Below are positions 35,883 to 44,102 of a stretch of 64,000 nt of DNA, one piece after another. Numbering within the stretch: position 1 is the stretch's first letter; each line of letters begins with the position of its first letter. Under the pieces are notes generated by a model. That model was given only the letters and a program-made list of their open reading frames with translations. It was not told the DNA's origin and searched no databases. Both the position numbers and the translations under genes were made by a program. The DNA is from Flavitalea plasmicola (lineage in GTDB: Bacteria > Bacteroidota > Bacteroidia > Chitinophagales > Chitinophagaceae): NCBI RefSeq assembly GCF_030546645.1, contig NZ_JAUOTO010000009.1, positions 186,001 through 250,000 of the forward strand. The letters run 5' to 3'.

Positions 35883-37268
35883 TTGTTACAGCTGTTACAA
35901 CCCATATGGTTATTCGCAATGGCCGGGATCGTTTTTCCGGTGGTGATCCATTTATGGAATAACAAGCAGGGAAAGGTATTAGCTATCGGGAGCGTTGCCT
36001 TGCTGGAAAAGACTTCCCGGAAGAAATCGCGCAGCCGGACGGTGTCCGAATGGCTGCTGCTCCTGATGCGTTGTCTTTTGCTGCTGTTGCTGGCTTTGTT
36101 GCTGGCGGGGCCTTACTGGAAGAAGACGGATGGCGCGGGAAAGAAGGGATGGGTATTAGTGGGGGAGGAACCGTTGCGCGGGGAAGTGCGGGCGGTGATG
36201 GACTCATTGATAAAGATTGGCTGGGAACGGCATGACCTGGCAGGTGCTTCCCGGTGGGCGGATGTTTCATCGCTGGACCGGCAGGCTGCACCGGAGATCC
36301 CTTTTTGTATTTTTTCCGATGACCTTTTGCAGCATTTTGCGGGTGCACGTCCTGTGACGACGCGGATGGTTCGATGGTATGTGAACCCGGCCGGAGATAG
36401 CGTTGTAAAATGGGTCGATAAGATGTGGGCGATGGAGCATGACAGTGTTGGAGTGATCTCGGGGAGCAGTGGGCCGACGGGAAGTACGTACAAATATGAA
36501 GAAATGGAAAGGAGGGCGGCGGATCGTTTAGATACTTCCGTGCTGCGTGTTGCCATATATGCTGACGGGATCGATGGACAGTGGGTGGGGGCGGCTGTGA
36601 GGGCGTTGCAACAGTTTACACACAGACGTTTGGAAGCTACAAGCTACAAGCTGCAAGCTGCAAGTGACAAGCTGCAAGCTGCAAGCCGCAAGCTGCAAAC
36701 CACGAGCTATGAGCTGCGAGCTGCGAGCCGGGGTTTAGGTAAGATGGATTGGGTTTTTTGGTTATCCGGGAGGGCGGTACCGCCGGGGTTGAAGGCTGCG
36801 AACATACTATTTTATGAGCCCGGGAAAGAAATACCGGTGGATACCTGGGTAGGGGGTACGAGTGTACGGGTGGAGAAAACGACGGCACAGACTGTGCAGG
36901 CGGACACGCTGCAACCTGTGTGGGTGGACGGGTTTGGAAAGCCCTTACTGGGACTGGAAGAAAGGGAAGATGGAAGGCGATGGCATTTTTTTAGCCGTTT
37001 TGATCCTGCGTGGAACGGATTGGTGTGGAGTGCTGGTTTTCCGCTGTATTTGCAGGAGCTGTTGTTTGGAAAAGAGCAGCCTGCCCAGGACAGGCGAATG
37101 ATAGATCCGCAGCAAATGGTCCTTGCCTATGGGAGGCGGGATATCGAAGCACCGATGGTCAACGCGGGGGCGGCTGTTGATCTTGCGCCCGCCGGGTGGG
37201 TACTGATCTGTTTATTGTTGCTGTTCGAAAGGATATTGAGCTTTAAGCGATCCAGGAATAATGGGTGA
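35883..37268 (+). CDS. BatA-like membrane protein carrying a heptad repeat insert
   Basis: 461 residues from a TTG at 35883; the family N-terminus (Q-P-I-W-L-F-A-M-A-G-I-V-F-P-V-V-I-H-L-W) begins right there and no ATG fits. Helices lie near residues 8-26 and 57-78, and a final helix at ~437-452. The BatA N-terminal domain is present but there is no von Willebrand domain. Residues ~251-283 are coded by a 14-unit 7-bp repeat and read S-Y-K-L-Q-A-A, S-D-K-L-Q-A-A, S-R-K-L-Q-T-T, S-Y-E-L-R-A-A, probably a coiled coil in the periplasmic part. The frame stays open across it. The gene overlaps the next one by 8 bases. Confidence 0.8.
   Translation: MLQLLQPIWLFAMAGIVFPVVIHLWNNKQGKVLAIGSVALLEKTSRKKSRSRTVSEWLLLLMRCLLLLLLALLLAGPYWKKTDGAGKKGWVLVGEEPLRGEVRAVMDSLIKIGWERHDLAGASRWADVSSLDRQAAPEIPFCIFSDDLLQHFAGARPVTTRMVRWYVNPAGDSVVKWVDKMWAMEHDSVGVISGSSGPTGSTYKYEEMERRAADRLDTSVLRVAIYADGIDGQWVGAAVRALQQFTHRRLEATSYKLQAASDKLQAASRKLQTTSYELRAASRGLGKMDWVFWLSGRAVPPGLKAANILFYEPGKEIPVDTWVGGTSVRVEKTTAQTVQADTLQPVWVDGFGKPLLGLEEREDGRRWHFFSRFDPAWNGLVWSAGFPLYLQELLFGKEQPAQDRRMIDPQQMVLAYGRRDIEAPMVNAGAAVDLAPAGWVLICLLLLFERILSFKRSRNNG
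36634..36731 (+). repeat. Heptanucleotide tandem array 3, inside the BatA-like gene
   Basis: 14 units in perfect phase, starting with AAGCTAC twice, then AAGCTGC variants, AAACCAC, GAGCTAT, GAGCTGC and GAGCCGG. Total 98 bases, not divisible by three, yet the reading frame is open throughout because every + strand frame of the unit is stop-free. Same unit as arrays 1 and 2. Confidence 0.95.
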
Positions 37269-39336
37269 AGGAAAACATATATTGAAGTCATTGCAACGGC
37301 GATGGATGACGCAAGGACTGGTGTTCTGCGGACTGCTGTCCCTTGCCGTGAGCCTGTTGCTGATGGCTGTGCTTGCCAGGTGGGGGTATGGGTCGCTGTG
37401 GTATGGGGCAGTGTTTTTCATAGTGGTGTACGGTATTACGCTTTGGCTATTTCCTTCGTGGCGCGTGACGGTTGTAGACATTGCGCGGATCCTGGATAAG
37501 CGATTGCCCGACCTGGAGGAGAGCTGTGGTTTGCTGTTAAGGCCGGTGGAAGCATTAGGGGCACTGGAAAGATTACAGGCTGAGAGGGTGAGGGAGCGGT
37601 TGCATGCGCAAAGACTGCCCCAGCCATTGCAGAAGAAATTGATCATGGGGGTGTGTCTGGTGGGGGCGATGGTATGGGTAAGCATGGCAGTAAGAAAGGA
37701 TAAGGCGAAAGAGGCGCATATTGCTGTAAGGGCGATGCCGGAAGCGAAAGTGGTTGCAGGCGTAAAGGCGGTGAACATACGCGTGATGCCACCTGCTTAT
37801 ACGGGCAGGGGTGTGAGGAGCCAGCAGGATCTCAATCTGCAGGTGGAAGAGGGAGCCTTGGTGAACTGGGAGATACAAACCAATATGCCCGTGGAGGCGA
37901 TGCAATTGATCTTCAATGATAGTATCCGGGTAAGGCTGAAGGCTGCCGATACGGGGCACACCTTATGGAGGACGTCGGGCGTTGCGGGGCTTTCGGGATT
38001 TTATCAGCTGAAGATGAACGACGGGCTGTCGGAGCTATACAAGATGGAAGTGGTCAGAGATGAGGCGCCGAAGATCTCTATAAGGACGCCCAAAGCATAT
38101 CTGATCGTGGACTTTGGAGAGTCCAGGAAAATACCCCTGGCCGTGAGGGTGCAGGATGACTATGGTGTCAGCGATGCCACCATAGTGGCGACGGTTGCCA
38201 GCGGCAGCGGCGAAGCTGTCAGGTTCAAGGAGCAGGTGCTGCCATTCGGCCGTGCGCTTTGGGGCGGGCGGGCTGCCGTCGATCTGATGCAGACCCTGGA
38301 TCTTGATGCGTTGGGGCTTCATCCGGGCGATGAGCTGTATTTCTACTGCCGGGCAAAGGATAACCACGGGCAGGAAGCAAGGAGCGATATGTATATCATT
38401 TCGCTGCCGGATACGGCTAAGCTGATGAGCCTGGAAGGGCTTACGACAGGCGTGGATGTCAAGCCCGAGTTCTTCAGGAGCGAACGGCAGATCATCATCG
38501 AGACGGAGCGGCTGCTGCGTGAAAAGGATACGATGACTGTACAGGCATTCAACAATAAATGCAATGACCTGGGGATAGACCAGAAGCTGCTGCGGCTGCG
38601 GTATGGAAAATTCCTGGGTGAGGAAGCGGAGGAAGGCGGGAACGGGGAAAGTTTCTCCAGGGCCGGCGGTGCCCCGGGGGATTTTGGCAATGCCGCGAAA
38701 GTGCTGGATGCTTTTACGGACAAACATGATAATGCGGAGGATGCCACTTATTTCGAGCCGGCGATCAAGCAGCAGCTGAAGGCAACGTTGACGGAGATGT
38801 GGAATGCGGAGCTGCGGCTGCGGACCTTTAAACCTCTGGAGGCATTGCCGTATGAGTATAAGGCCTTACGGTTGCTGAAAGACCTGCAGCAGAAGTCACG
38901 AGCTTATGTGGCGAAGACGGGTGTGCGCGTGACGCCATTGGACCCGAAGAAACGGCTGACCGGAAAGCTGGATGAGATTTTAACGCCCAGGCAGCATGTC
39001 GTATCCGGGCAGGAGCCTTCGGCGGAGGACAAGCTGCGGATGGCACTGAGTGTATTGGACGGAGGTTCTTTCAGCGGCCCGGCGATGGGGATATTGCAAG
39101 AGGCAAGCCGTCAATTGGGGAAGAAGGCGATGGATAAGCCGGGAGAATATCTGAAAGGTTTTCAGGCGATGAGAAGGGTTTTAGCAGGGGGTGAGGAGGA
39201 GGGGGGAGACCGCCAGCTGGCTCAGCGGGCGATACGCAAATTGGTGTCTCTGCCGGAGGCAAGTCCCTCCAGGCGCCCGGGACCTCCCGATGCGGGTCTT
39301 TCACAACTTTATTTCAGTAATGTAAACAAGCCATGA
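37261..39336 (+). CDS. DUF4175-like membrane protein of the MoxR operon
   Basis: 691 residues. Two N-terminal helices (residues ~20-40 and ~45-65) precede a cytoplasmic-looking helix rich in charged residues, a third helix near 125-142, then a long extracytoplasmic part with beta-domain patterns (V-K-A-V-N-I-R-V-M-P-P-A-Y-T-G) and a helical C-terminal half. Length and layout resemble the DUF4175 proteins of MoxR/DUF58 operons. It overlaps its neighbours by 8 and 4 bases, so it is translated with them. Function unknown. Confidence 0.7.
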   Translation: MGEGKHILKSLQRRWMTQGLVFCGLLSLAVSLLLMAVLARWGYGSLWYGAVFFIVVYGITLWLFPSWRVTVVDIARILDKRLPDLEESCGLLLRPVEALGALERLQAERVRERLHAQRLPQPLQKKLIMGVCLVGAMVWVSMAVRKDKAKEAHIAVRAMPEAKVVAGVKAVNIRVMPPAYTGRGVRSQQDLNLQVEEGALVNWEIQTNMPVEAMQLIFNDSIRVRLKAADTGHTLWRTSGVAGLSGFYQLKMNDGLSELYKMEVVRDEAPKISIRTPKAYLIVDFGESRKIPLAVRVQDDYGVSDATIVATVASGSGEAVRFKEQVLPFGRALWGGRAAVDLMQTLDLDALGLHPGDELYFYCRAKDNHGQEARSDMYIISLPDTAKLMSLEGLTTGVDVKPEFFRSERQIIIETERLLREKDTMTVQAFNNKCNDLGIDQKLLRLRYGKFLGEEAEEGGNGESFSRAGGAPGDFGNAAKVLDAFTDKHDNAEDATYFEPAIKQQLKATLTEMWNAELRLRTFKPLEALPYEYKALRLLKDLQQKSRAYVAKTGVRVTPLDPKKRLTGKLDEILTPRQHVVSGQEPSAEDKLRMALSVLDGGSFSGPAMGILQEASRQLGKKAMDKPGEYLKGFQAMRRVLAGGEEEGGDRQLAQRAIRKLVSLPEASPSRRPGPPDAGLSQLYFSNVNKP

Positions 39337-41015
39337 CGTCCTGGAGCTATATAGTCCTCTGTCTTTCGCTGGCCTTGCTGGCATTGTTGCTGGTGAAGGA
39401 GGTTCAGCGGGATAACCGGGCCCGGGTGTTTTGGCGTGTAATTGCCAATATAGTATTAGTGGCCTCCCTGGCTGCCATCGCGTTGCCGATCGGGTATACC
39501 CGAAGATCCTTGGAAGGGAGCAAGGAGGGTATCTTGCTGACGGAGGGGTATAACATGGATAGTATTAAATCGAAGGCGCCCGTATGGGTGGCTCCGGAGG
39601 ATGTAAAGGGGCAAGGGTTGTCGAGGCTACATGTGTATGGGTATGGGCTGACGAGGGAGGAATGTGCCCGTCTGCCTGACGTGCCGTTGGTATTCCATCC
39701 TTCTTCCTTGCAGGCGGGGATTGTCTCTATTCACTGGAAGCGTTCGTTATGGCCGGGCGAGGCTTGCCGTATCCAGGGAAGGTTCTTTAATGCACAGGGT
39801 ACACCGGTGAAATTATTGCTTACGGGCATGGGGACGATGTTGGACTCGGCAGAAATAAGTTCGGGTGCGGGAGGATACTTTGAATTAAGGACCCTGCCTG
39901 TTCAGGTCGGTCGCGCTGTTTATCACCTGATCGCCCTTTCGGGCGCTGACACGCTTGAGCAGGAATCCATTTCCGTGAAGGTGTCACCCGGGAAGGGGCT
40001 AAAAATATTATTGCTGGCTGCTGCCCCGGATTTCGAGAACCGGTTTTTAGCCCACTGGCTTTCGGAGAAAGGGCATGGTGTAACTATCCGAACGGCTATC
40101 AGTAAAGGAAAGTATGACCATGTTTCTCTCAACATGGCTGTGGAGCAGCCTGATCATCTTACTCCCGCGCTGCTGGACAAGTTTGATGTCGTTGTTGCGG
40201 ACGCCGCGGAACTGAAGGCGATTGGGAGTAGGGAGTATGCCATTTTGCGGCGGCAGGTGGCGGGGAAGGGGCTAGGGTTGATCATTAAGGCAGACAGCAC
40301 ATCGTTAGGGCATGGGGCACGGGCCCTGGGAGGCAACGATTCAGTGCTGCGTATGGTCGTTACTGATAAGCCGGGCGACCGGCCGATGATAAAAGATAGT
40401 CAATCGCGGACGCTGGTAAGTGCGAACATGTATGGCGCGGGGAAAATTATCCTTATGACCTTGAATGGCACTTATGTCAGGCTGCTGTCCGGGGACAAAA
40501 AAGATTATTCTGCGCTTTGGACCTCCATTTTACAGGAGGCGGCCGGTGATGCGGCTGTTACGGAGCGCTGGCAGATCACACCTGATCTGCCGGCGGTGGA
40601 TCAACCGATGAAGGTATTGCTTCAATCGGCCGGGAGTAGCTTACCTCAAGCATTGATCGCTGATGATGACGAGCAAGCCGGCGCAAGGCCTGTTGCCGTA
40701 TACCTGGCGCAGGATCCCCTGCTCCCCTTTGCCTGGGAAGGGAGCTATTGGCCCCGGAAGGCGGGCTGGCAGACTGTGCGTACATCGCAGGGATCGCCCA
40801 GTTGGTGGTATGTTTGGGGGAAGGATGATTGGCATACGCTGCGCAGGACGGAAAGGATGCGGGAGACTGCGGCCTGGATATCACAAAATGGTAGAAGGGG
40901 GGGCGGCCATGGAGAAAGGGAGGCGGAGATCGAGCGCGTATTGATAAGTAAAGGATGGTTTTACCTTTTGTTCCTACTATGCTGCGTTTTTTTATGGGTA
41001 GAAAGGAAGATTTGA
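39333..41015 (+). CDS. Membrane protein with amidotransferase-like middle, last gene of the MoxR operon
   Basis: 560 residues. Two helices at the N-terminus (~3-20 and ~32-52), a beta-rich extracytoplasmic part, a Rossmann-like middle (L-K-I-L-L-L-A-A-A-P-D-F-E-N-R-F-L ... F-D-V-V-V-A-D-A-A-E-L) resembling the amidotransferase-like domain of BatA relatives, and a C-terminal helix ending in E-R-K-I. The start codon overlaps the preceding stop (ATGA). It looks like the periplasmic partner of the BatA-like protein. I cannot assign a family. Confidence 0.65.
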   Translation: MTSWSYIVLCLSLALLALLLVKEVQRDNRARVFWRVIANIVLVASLAAIALPIGYTRRSLEGSKEGILLTEGYNMDSIKSKAPVWVAPEDVKGQGLSRLHVYGYGLTREECARLPDVPLVFHPSSLQAGIVSIHWKRSLWPGEACRIQGRFFNAQGTPVKLLLTGMGTMLDSAEISSGAGGYFELRTLPVQVGRAVYHLIALSGADTLEQESISVKVSPGKGLKILLLAAAPDFENRFLAHWLSEKGHGVTIRTAISKGKYDHVSLNMAVEQPDHLTPALLDKFDVVVADAAELKAIGSREYAILRRQVAGKGLGLIIKADSTSLGHGARALGGNDSVLRMVVTDKPGDRPMIKDSQSRTLVSANMYGAGKIILMTLNGTYVRLLSGDKKDYSALWTSILQEAAGDAAVTERWQITPDLPAVDQPMKVLLQSAGSSLPQALIADDDEQAGARPVAVYLAQDPLLPFAWEGSYWPRKAGWQTVRTSQGSPSWWYVWGKDDWHTLRRTERMRETAAWISQNGRRGGGHGEREAEIERVLISKGWFYLLFLLCCVFLWVERKI

Positions 41016-41098
41016 CAGGATGAGCGGATAAATTGTTATTTAAAAGTTTTTTAGATTGCCTGGGATATTTTTTTAGACTAACAACAAATGAGAAAACC

Positions 41099-42736
41099 TT
41101 GAAACGAAAAGATTTCATTCACATGGCAGGAATGGGCCTTGGCTCATTGGTAATGCCTAAGCTTCCCTTTGGTGCAAGAACGATCGATGTTTCAGAGGCG
41201 TTGAATGCCGGGATGGATGTTGCTGTTAAAAAGCAGCTGGCCGACGTCGCTTTGAATGCCGCACGATCCAAGGGAGCTACTTATGCGGACGTTCGCATTG
41301 GCCGCTATCTCAACCAATTTACGGTGACCCGGGAAAACCGGATACAGAACATTGCCAACACGGAAACTTTCGGTGTGGGGATCCGTGTCATCGCGAATGG
41401 AAGCTGGGGTTTTGCCGCGGGCAATGATGTCACGAAGGAGGGTGTTGCCCGGATTGCCGAAAGGGCGGTGGCGGTGGCGAAGGCGAATGCGAAGATCATA
41501 TCTGAGCCGGTGCAGCTGGCTCCGCAGAAAGGGTATGGAGAAGTGAGCTGGAAGACCCCTATAGTAAAAAATGCTTTTGAAGTCCCTATCAAAGAGAAGG
41601 TGGATCTCCTGTTGAATGTAAATGGTGTTGCTATGAAAGGAGGCGCCAACTTCGTCAACTCGGCCATTCTTGCCGTGAATGAGCAGAAATACTTTGCATC
41701 CACGGACGGGTCGTATATCGACCAGGACATTCACCGCATATATCCTGTCTTCAATGTTACCAGGATAGACCAGGCGACCGGTAAATTCCAGACACGGCAG
41801 GCGCTTAGCTCGCCGGTGGGCATGGGCTATGAGTATCTGACGGCTACTGAAAATGATAAGGTCCAGGGTGTCGTCACCAGATATAAGAACCGTTATGACA
41901 TGCTGGAAGATGTCAAGAATGCCGCGGCTGATGTCACCCAGAAGATCAGCGCCAAGTCGGTGGAGCCGGGTAAGTATGACCTTGTCCTCGACCCTTCCCA
42001 TCTCTGGCTTACCATTCATGAATCGGTGGCGCATCCCACGGAGCTGGACCGGGTGTTGGGGTATGAGGCTAACTTTGCCGGAACGAGCTTCCTTACATTA
42101 GACAAGTGGAAGGCCGGAAATTTCCAATTCGGCAGCAAGCTGGTGAATATAGTCGCCGACAAGCTGCAGACGGGCAGCCTGGGGGCAGTGGGTTATGATG
42201 ACGAGGGTGTGAAGTGCAAGCAATGGGACCTTATCAAGGAAGGGGTTTTGGTGAACTACCAGGCAATCCGGGACCAGGCGCATATCATCGGGCTGAAGGA
42301 ATCCCAGGGGTGCTGTTATTCACAGAGCTGGTCGGACGTTCAATTCCAGCGGATGCCAAATGTTTCTCTTCGTCCGGGGAAGGATCCCTTGAGCGTGGAT
42401 GATATGATCAAAAATGTACAGAAGGGGATCTATATCATCGGGAACGGGTCGTTCTCCATTGACCAGCAGCGCTATAATTTTCAGTTTGGCGGGCAGACCT
42501 TTTACGAAATCAAAGAGGGGAAGATCGTCGGTATGTTGAAGGATGTAGCGTACCAGGCCAATACACGGGAGTTCTGGAATTCCTGTGCGGCCATTGCGGA
42601 TGAGCGCGACTACCGGCTGGGCGGCGCCTTCAATGACGGGAAGGGGCAGCCTTCGCAATCCAATGCCGTCAGTCATGGCAGTTCCACGACCCGGTTTAAT
42701 GGCGTCAACGTCATCAATACGGCCCGTAAAATCTAA
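41099..42736 (+). CDS. tldD: TldD-type metalloprotease
   Basis: 545 residues from a TTG at 41099, which gives the start L-K-R-K-D-F-I-H-M-A-G-M-G-L-G-S, similar to a Tat-type leader; the ATG at 41088 is out of frame. The TldD zinc motif H-E-S-V-A-H is at residues 307-312, and the E-P-G-K-Y-D-L-V-L-D-P motif precedes it. TldD works with TldE/PmbA as a heterodimer that opens unfolded peptides through a narrow tunnel, for instance in microcin B17 maturation. The partner gene starts 31 bases later. No peptide precursor is seen nearby. Confidence 0.9.
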   Translation: MKRKDFIHMAGMGLGSLVMPKLPFGARTIDVSEALNAGMDVAVKKQLADVALNAARSKGATYADVRIGRYLNQFTVTRENRIQNIANTETFGVGIRVIANGSWGFAAGNDVTKEGVARIAERAVAVAKANAKIISEPVQLAPQKGYGEVSWKTPIVKNAFEVPIKEKVDLLLNVNGVAMKGGANFVNSAILAVNEQKYFASTDGSYIDQDIHRIYPVFNVTRIDQATGKFQTRQALSSPVGMGYEYLTATENDKVQGVVTRYKNRYDMLEDVKNAAADVTQKISAKSVEPGKYDLVLDPSHLWLTIHESVAHPTELDRVLGYEANFAGTSFLTLDKWKAGNFQFGSKLVNIVADKLQTGSLGAVGYDDEGVKCKQWDLIKEGVLVNYQAIRDQAHIIGLKESQGCCYSQSWSDVQFQRMPNVSLRPGKDPLSVDDMIKNVQKGIYIIGNGSFSIDQQRYNFQFGGQTFYEIKEGKIVGMLKDVAYQANTREFWNSCAAIADERDYRLGGAFNDGKGQPSQSNAVSHGSSTTRFNGVNVINTARKI

Positions 42737-42767
42737 TCAACCTTTCACTACACAAGCAATTTATCAT

Positions 42768-44102
42768 ATGGCAATTTTTAGTAAAGAAGAAGCTCAGCGA
42801 CTATTGAAGAAAGTGCTCAGCTATTCCAAGGCGGAGGAATGCGAGGTTGCGCTCAACGGCTCCGACGGGGGCAATATCCGTTATGCACGTAATTCCGTGT
42901 CGACGGCCGGCGAGATCAGCCAACAGACACTTGTTGTCAGCTCCACATTCGGTAAGAAAACGGGTGTGGCCTCTATTGACGAGTTTGATGATGCCTCCCT
43001 GGAAAAGGTGGTGCGCAGGGCGGAGGAGCTTGCCCAGCTGGCGCCGGAGAATCCGGAACACATGCCTTTGCTGGGGCCGCAGGATTTCCCGGAACCCATT
43101 ACTTACGTGCCTGCCACGGCCGCCGTAACGCCTGATACAAGGGCGGAGGCTGTCGCAAAGAGCATCCAGGTAACGAAAGAAGCGAAGCTACAGGCGGCAG
43201 GCTATTTGGAGAATACCACGAGCTTCAGCTCCATCATGAACTCCAAGGGGCTTTTCGCTTACAATAAGAACACGGATGTGGTGTTCTCCGTGACTACCCG
43301 TAATGAAGAGGGAACGGGGTCCGGCTATGCGGCAAGAGGTTACAATGACATCAGCAAGCTGGATACTTACGCGGCTACCAAGATCGCAGCGAGCAAGGCC
43401 AATGGATCCATCGGCGCCAAAGCGATCGAGCCGGGAAAATATACGGTGATCCTGGAGCCGGTGGCTGTCGCCTACCTGCTGGAGAGTCTTTTCTTTGGGC
43501 TGGATGCGCGCAATGCGGATGAGGGCAGGAGCTTTATGAGCAAGGCGGGAGGGGGCAATCGCCTGGGGGAGCAACTGATGGATACGAAGGTCAATATTTA
43601 TTCCGATCCTTTTAACCCGGAGCTGCCTTCGTCTACCTGGAGCAGGGAGGGGCAGCTGCTGCAGAAGAGGAACTGGATCGAAAAGGGAGTGGTGAAGAAC
43701 CTCAGCTATTCGCGTTTTTGGGCGGATAAGAAAAAGGTCGATCCCGTGCCTCCGCCTTCGAATATCATTATGGAAGGGGGGAGCGCTTCATTGGAAGAGT
43801 TGATCAAAAGCACGGAAAAAGGCATCCTGGTCTCGAGGCTTTGGTATATCCGGATGGTGGACCCGCAAACCTTGTTGCTCACGGGGCTTACCCGGGACGG
43901 TACATTCTATATCGAGAATGGCGAGGTGAAATTCCCTATCAAGAACTTCCGGTTCAATGAAAGCCCTGTTATCATGCTGAACAATGTGGAAGCGCTGGGT
44001 AAACAGGAGCGGAGCATCAGCGTGGAATCATACAGGAGCTACCTGGTGCCGGCTATCAAGGCAAGGGATTTTACGTTTACGTCGTTGTCGGATGCTGTTT
44101 AG
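42768..44102 (+). CDS. pmbA: PmbA/TldE-like partner of TldD
   Basis: 444 residues from the ATG at 42768. It has the PmbA/TldD fold (V-A-L-N-G-S-D-G-G-N-I-R-Y-A-R-N, E-P-G-K-Y-T-V-I-L-E-P) but at the place of the zinc motif it reads V-A-Y-L-L-E-S-L-F-F, with no HExxxH, as expected for the non-catalytic subunit. Together with the preceding tldD gene it should form the heterodimeric peptidase. Its stop overlaps the stop of the convergent M1 peptidase by 3 bases. Confidence 0.9.
   Translation: MAIFSKEEAQRLLKKVLSYSKAEECEVALNGSDGGNIRYARNSVSTAGEISQQTLVVSSTFGKKTGVASIDEFDDASLEKVVRRAEELAQLAPENPEHMPLLGPQDFPEPITYVPATAAVTPDTRAEAVAKSIQVTKEAKLQAAGYLENTTSFSSIMNSKGLFAYNKNTDVVFSVTTRNEEGTGSGYAARGYNDISKLDTYAATKIAASKANGSIGAKAIEPGKYTVILEPVAVAYLLESLFFGLDARNADEGRSFMSKAGGGNRLGEQLMDTKVNIYSDPFNPELPSSTWSREGQLLQKRNWIEKGVVKNLSYSRFWADKKKVDPVPPPSNIIMEGGSASLEELIKSTEKGILVSRLWYIRMVDPQTLLLTGLTRDGTFYIENGEVKFPIKNFRFNESPVIMLNNVEALGKQERSISVESYRSYLVPAIKARDFTFTSLSDAV

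Noticed and set aside
10842-36731. 7-bp arrays as a CRISPR array or classical satellite
   Set aside because: There are no spacers, the unit is only 7 bases and no cas genes occur; the arrays are plain tandem repeats.
41033-41098. Earlier start for TldD
   Set aside because: The added residues are hydrophobic but not like the family, and the K-R-K-D-F leader beginning at 41099 is a better start.
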